Assembly: GCA_946410305.1 (NCBI GenBank)
Contig: CAMJZV010000012.1
Location: forward strand, 25,926 to 89,925
Direction of reading: 5' to 3'
DNA length: 64,000 bases
From: an uncultured Prevotellaceae bacterium
Lineage (GTDB): Bacteria > Bacteroidota > Bacteroidia > Bacteroidales > Bacteroidaceae
The translations under genes and the position numbers were made by a program. The notes beneath the pieces are model-generated. The model worked only from the letters and a program-made list of their open reading frames with translations, was not told the origin of the DNA and did not search any database. Below are positions 61,143 to 64,000 of the stretch, piece after piece (the first letter of the stretch is position 1; each line of letters begins with the position of its first letter).

Positions 61143-62434
61143 GATCTCTTTAAATATTCATAACCGATGCGACAGCGCAGGCATTCCTTCTTGTCGCAAT
61201 ATTCTTTCTTCAACTGGATAAGGGCCTGGGAGTCGCCAGCACTCTTGACGTCCAGTCCACATTCCTTCCACATACGGATGATGTGGTTGTTCTCAGCCTT
61301 CAACTGTTCCAGGATATCGAAGGCACGGTCGCAGAGTTCCTCCTTCATGCTGTGACGCCCATAGGCAAAGAGCATGGGTACACAGGTGTTGATCATCAAC
61401 AGATTGATGGAGAACGGTGACAGGTGCTTAGCATTGCGGAAACTCTCAGAGCCAAAGGTATAATGCGTCTCCCAATAGGGGGTCACTTGGGTGCTAAGCA
61501 TCTCGGCCATTGCTGGCATATCCTGGCAATCGATGAGTGCTGAGAGGCCCGCCTTGCGCTGATAGTACAGATTGGCCAACTGGGCAATACGGATGTGGGG
61601 GAAGTTCTGTGGGCGCAGTCGCAGGAAGCGCCACAGCTGGGCATTCATCGGAGTCAGTGAGAACTTATGGGCTAGATACTGGTACTCATTGCGTAGCTTG
61701 CTGAAATAACCCTCGTTGAGTGCCTGCTGCTGGTATTGCGCAGGAATGGTATTCAGTTCCAGCAGTCCTGCCTGTCCCATGAAGATGGCCTCTATCTGAA
61801 AAAGGTCGTCACGATGCTTGCCAACGGCCTGCATGGGAATATGGCGCGCCCACTCCTCGAAAGCATCGCCATTGATGCCAAAACCATAGTTGCGTGCCAT
61901 CGTCTGAAAATAGGCATCCTCCCATGATCCGCCAGCCTCCTTGACACGCTGTTCAATGGCTACGGTCTTCTGTTCCAGACGTTCTGTCTGCAAGGCAGCC
62001 ATCCACGAATGAATGGTCAGGCGTGTCAAATCAGGTATGATACGATAGCACGGTGGATAAGCATCGGTACGCAACAGTTCCTCGTAGTTATCGTGAACGG
62101 ATGGGGGGACCGTCAGGCACAGCTGCGGCACGAAATAGCCCGACTGCATCTGTACGTCACGGTCAGCAACACCCACGACATGTAGCACCACATTATTATA
62201 ATGCTCATCGTGGTCATGGCCATGCAAGTACCAGTCGCTGGACTTGTCGTGAATCTCTACATTGCCTACCCATAACGTTCCATTAATCTTCACCTTGGCA
62301 TTAAAGAAGTCGGGCCCACTATTGCGATTGTGCAATCCTGGGTCTATGACCTCCACCTCCTGGCCATCGGTGGTCTGCAAACCACCTATAGGCCACATCT
62401 TATGCTTCCAGCAGTAGTGAAGTAACTGTTCCAT
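61139..62434 (-). CDS. DUF2851 family protein
   Basis: This 431-residue protein carries features of the Bacteroidota DUF2851 family: the N-terminal VEVIDPGLHNRNSGPDFFNAKVKINGTLWVGNVEIH motif (D-[ST]-x-P-D-F-x-x-[AV]-x-[IV]) and C-terminal Cys residues (KKECLRCRIG). The N-terminal half resembles a PD-(D/E)XK nuclease-like core, but its activity is unproven. It is the first gene of the housekeeping operon behind the promoter at 62456-62463. Confidence 0.88.
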   Translation of the reverse strand: MEQLLHYCWKHKMWPIGGLQTTDGQEVEVIDPGLHNRNSGPDFFNAKVKINGTLWVGNVEIHDKSSDWYLHGHDHDEHYNNVVLHVVGVADRDVQMQSGYFVPQLCLTVPPSVHDNYEELLRTDAYPPCYRIIPDLTRLTIHSWMAALQTERLEQKTVAIEQRVKEAGGSWEDAYFQTMARNYGFGINGDAFEEWARHIPMQAVGKHRDDLFQIEAIFMGQAGLLELNTIPAQYQQQALNEGYFSKLRNEYQYLAHKFSLTPMNAQLWRFLRLRPQNFPHIRIAQLANLYYQRKAGLSALIDCQDMPAMAEMLSTQVTPYWETHYTFGSESFRNAKHLSPFSINLLMINTCVPMLFAYGRHSMKEELCDRAFDILEQLKAENNHIIRMWKECGLDVKSAGDSQALIQLKKEYCDKKECLRCRIGYEYLKRS

Positions 62435-62445
62435 ATCAAGCTATA

Positions 62446-62639
62446 ATTATGGTTGCAAAGGTACGAAAAAGAATCGACAAAGCATTGGAAAAAACAAGAA
62501 AAATGTCTGTCGCTGCATCAGACGCGAATCCTCACCTTTTTCCACATCATATCTCTAGTTCATCTCTAATTCATCTCTAGTTCTTCTCTAGTTCATCTCT
62601 AGTTGTAGGAATTAGAGATATACTAGAGATATAGTAGAG
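62446..62639. repeat. Long direct repeat with promoter and 11-bp minisatellite, copy 1
   Basis: The sequence from ATTATGGTTGCAAAGGTACG to AGATATAGTAGAG recurs at 63774-64000. It contains the leftward promoter of the DUF2851 operon, a central invariant stretch, five tandem 11-bp units of the type CTCTAGTTCAT, and a terminal segment rich in CTAGAGAT/ATCTCTAG dyads. Copy 2 has eight units. Confidence 0.95.
62456..62463 (-). promoter_or_regulatory. Putative -7 box of the DUF2851 operon
   Basis: On the minus strand this is TACCTTTG, 22 bp before the ATG at 62434. It is duplicated exactly in the second repeat copy (63784-63791). Confidence 0.6.
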
Positions 62640-63007
62640 TAGAATATGAAATAAATATGCTCTCTTTATGACATCAATCGGACTGCACAGTTACTATTTT
62701 TTGCTTTGTTCCTTAACAAAGTTGTATTTCAAGGCCTGAAACGTATGTCCCACGCCCTGAAACATACATCCCACGTCGTGGGATATAAAATTCTTAGTAT
62801 AGAAAAACCATTTATTCCGCTAGATTGTTAAGTTATTGAGCGATAACCTTGCGTTATCAAGCAATAACCCTGCCTTCACGTGCAAGAAAGCTGGGTTATG
62901 AAATTGGTGACTCCAATTAGTCCTGTCTGCATTGATAGTTGAAAAAAGTGGATCATCCAGAGACTCGATTTTTTCAGGCTACTATAAACAAGAAACATCG
63001 CAAATTA
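62640..63007. other. Gene-free spacer with tandem and palindromic short repeats
   Basis: The spacer holds two tandem 21-bp units with CCTGAAAC...CCCACG (62735-62755 and 62756-62776), then the dyad CCCACGTCGTGGG around 62771-62783. A further dyad, GATAACCTTGCGTTATC (about 62843-62859), lies downstream. No gene or promoter was seen before the antitoxin promoter at 63008. Confidence 0.75.
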
Positions 63008-63039
63008 TTTGGAAGTATTTAGATAATTCACTATCTTTG
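63008..63039 (+). promoter_or_regulatory. Promoter of the toxin-antitoxin pair
   Basis: TTTG (63008-63011), 20 bp, TATCTTTG (63032-63039) is a full consensus match. Leader length to the ATG at 63062 is about 16 nt. Confidence 0.78.
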
Positions 63040-63061
63040 CACCAACAAATGTAAATAAACG

Positions 63062-63316
63062 ATGGACAAGAAGGATAAGGACATCAATATGGAGAGCAGC
63101 GTTGTTAGCGAACCGATGGTTGCGGCAATGCCTCTCACAGAGATCAAAGCGGTCGATTACTCTTTCGGTAATCGTGACTTTGGCTATCCCCATACACTTG
63201 AGGAGTTGAACGCGGCTCTCGACAAGGCCGATGCTCAGCGCAACGACCCCACGAAATGGATATCCTCTATTGAATTCCATAACCGTCTTGAGCAAAAGTA
63301 TCCATGGCTAAGATAA
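63062..63316 (+). CDS. Putative antitoxin of a ParE/RelE-type module
   Basis: The protein has 84 residues. It is acidic/charged at the N-terminus (MDKKDKDINME), with a middle FGNRDFGYPHTLEELNAALDKADAQRNDP and a C-terminal helix that could wrap a toxin (STNHNRL-like WISSIEFHNRLEQKYPWLR). No classical DNA-binding helix was recognised. Position directly ahead of, and overlapping by 13 bp, a ParE-like toxin gene is the main evidence for the antitoxin role. Confidence 0.7.
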   Translation: MDKKDKDINMESSVVSEPMVAAMPLTEIKAVDYSFGNRDFGYPHTLEELNAALDKADAQRNDPTKWISSIEFHNRLEQKYPWLR

Positions 63317-63624
63317 CGTGGAACGAATTGGCTTCAAGACAACTTGAAGAACATCTGGACTATGCCTTGGAAGAATTCGGGCAGAAATGCGTCCGAAACT
63401 GGTATCGTGATATCTTGCGTATAGAGTCTCGCTTATCCATCCAGCCATTGTCGTATCCACGGGTAACTCAATTGGAGAATAGAGACAAGATTTATCGTGG
63501 CGCAACCATCATGCAGTCATTCCAATTGATACATTACTACGACGAAGATTCTAATACCGTCTATATTGATGCCATCTGGGATATGCGCATAAACCCAGTA
63601 AAACTGAAGAGCATGATTAAATAG
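63304..63624 (+). CDS. ParE/RelE-family toxin
   Basis: The protein has 106 residues. It fits the RelE/ParE fold: ITWNELASRQLEEHLDYALEEFGQKCVRNWYRDILRIESRL (two N-terminal helices), SYPRVTQLENRDKIYRGATIM and LIHYYDEDSNTVYIDAIWDMRINP (beta core ending in I-x-x-[IF]-W/F-D-x-R-x-x-P). The family poisons either gyrase (ParE) or ribosome-bound mRNA (RelE), and here the ParE-like end is favoured but not certain. It overlaps the antitoxin gene by 13 bp. Confidence 0.87.
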   Translation: MAKITWNELASRQLEEHLDYALEEFGQKCVRNWYRDILRIESRLSIQPLSYPRVTQLENRDKIYRGATIMQSFQLIHYYDEDSNTVYIDAIWDMRINPVKLKSMIK

Positions 63625-63757
63625 GGGTGGCAACGTACCTGTCCCTGATGTCACCGAAAGCGCCTACACTCTTCAGCCAGCTCTTAGGTTTCTTTTCTTC
63701 AAGCATAACCTTGAAATCGTATGCTGTGCATTCAGCTATCAGATTATTCAAATCCAT
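63617..63757 (-). pseudogene. Truncated AlbA_2/Schlafen-type gene stump
   Basis: Starting at an ATG at 63757, 46 codons read MDLNNLIAECTAYDFKVMLE, then KKPKSWLKSVGAF. This matches the usual N-terminus of AlbA_2-domain ATP-binding proteins, in which the sequence continues as SAFANxxGG. Here it diverges after GAF into GDIRDRYVATPI and stops, 3' of the toxin gene. The leftward promoter at 63784-63791 is intact upstream. The remainder was probably lost or replaced when the toxin-antitoxin region arrived. Confidence 0.6.
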
Positions 63758-63773
63758 TTGGCAGCTAATTTGT

Positions 63774-64000
63774 ATTATGGTTGCAAAGGTACGAAAAAGA
63801 ATCGACAAAGCATTGGAAAAAACAAGAAAAATGTCTGTCGCTGCATCAGACGCGAATCCTCACCTTTTTCCACATCATATCTCTAGTTCATCTCTAATTC
63901 ATCTCTAGTTCATCTCTAGTTCTTCTCTAGTTCATCTCTAGTTCATCTCTAGTTCATCTCTAGTTGTAGGAATTAGAGATATACTAGAGATATAGTAGAG
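63774..64000. repeat. Long direct repeat with promoter and 11-bp minisatellite, copy 2 (runs to window edge)
   Basis: The same sequence as 62446-62639 except that it has eight rather than five 11-bp units (33 bp longer, as expected). It contains the -7 box TACCTTTG on the minus strand at 63784-63791. The right end of the repeat may lie beyond the window. Confidence 0.95.

Noticed and set aside
62540..62600. CRISPR array at the 11-bp repeats
   Set aside because: Units are 11 bp, directly abutting and without unique spacers; no cas genes are present.

Overview
The window looks like a chromosomal segment from the Bacteroidota, most likely Prevotella or a close relative. The evidence is the Mfa/Fim-type lipoprotein fimbrillins, type IX-like C-terminal sorting tails, DUF3575/OmpA, DUF2851 and DUF3109 proteins, a 'smalltalk' peptide, A/T-rich start regions, and repeated Bacteroidota promoters (TTG or TTTG, about 20 bp, TAnnTTTG). 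No rRNA, tRNA or CRISPR array was seen.

Layout. (1) 1-11429, minus: a fimbrial operon of at least seven genes. It runs from DUF3575/OmpA at 11429, through a large Mfa1-like fimbrillin, an Mfa2/FimB-type anchor and three more fimbrillin-like lipoproteins, to a giant VYGGGN-repeat surface protein cut by the left edge. (2) 11740-20797, plus, divergent from (1): a tightly packed five-gene signalling operon. It encodes a zinc-ribbon protein, a membrane Ser/Thr kinase with 11 PQKTAVA repeats and a peptidoglycan-binding tail, a multi-AAA+ CbbX/EccA-like ATPase with a zinc ribbon, a zinc-ribbon/FHA protein and a PP2C phosphatase. I consider this the best candidate for an undescribed system. (3) 40141-20881, minus: a five-gene operon of very large secreted proteins with carbohydrate-binding-like modules, cohesin-like and dockerin domains, LRR_5, InlB/Listeria-Bacteroides repeats and sorting tails. 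(4) 40511-44347, plus: an accessory module of a small hypothetical protein, a VapE-like ATPase, a peptidase M15, an HU-like protein and smalltalk, rich in palindromic repeats. It lies between two surface-protein operons. (5) 51785-44408, minus: an M6 metalloprotease and a beta-helix surface protein. Their C-terminal dockerin/cohesin/sorting cassette is nearly identical in DNA to that of the 1604-residue protein of region 3. The promoters of regions 3 and 5 share a 42-bp block with only two mismatches. (6) 52003-57641, plus: GH3 beta-glucosidase, GH95 alpha-L-fucosidase and an AraC-family regulator. (7) 62434-57613, minus: housekeeping genes DUF2851, thioesterase, HAD phosphatase, dprA, ung and DUF3109. 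(8) 62446-64000: a ParE-like toxin/antitoxin pair bracketed by a long direct repeat that carries a promoter and an 11-bp minisatellite, next to the stump of an AlbA_2/Schlafen-type gene.

How it fits together. The segment is mostly about the cell surface: fimbriae, secreted multi-domain adhesin or scaffold-like proteins, a secreted protease and glycan hydrolases. The kinase operon has the parts to sense the cell wall (periplasmic peptidoglycan-binding domain), phosphorylate threonines, read them (FHA), erase them (PP2C) and drive remodelling (AAA+). Whether it controls the divergent fimbrial operon is inference from position only. All assignments rest on reading motifs by eye; no database search was run.
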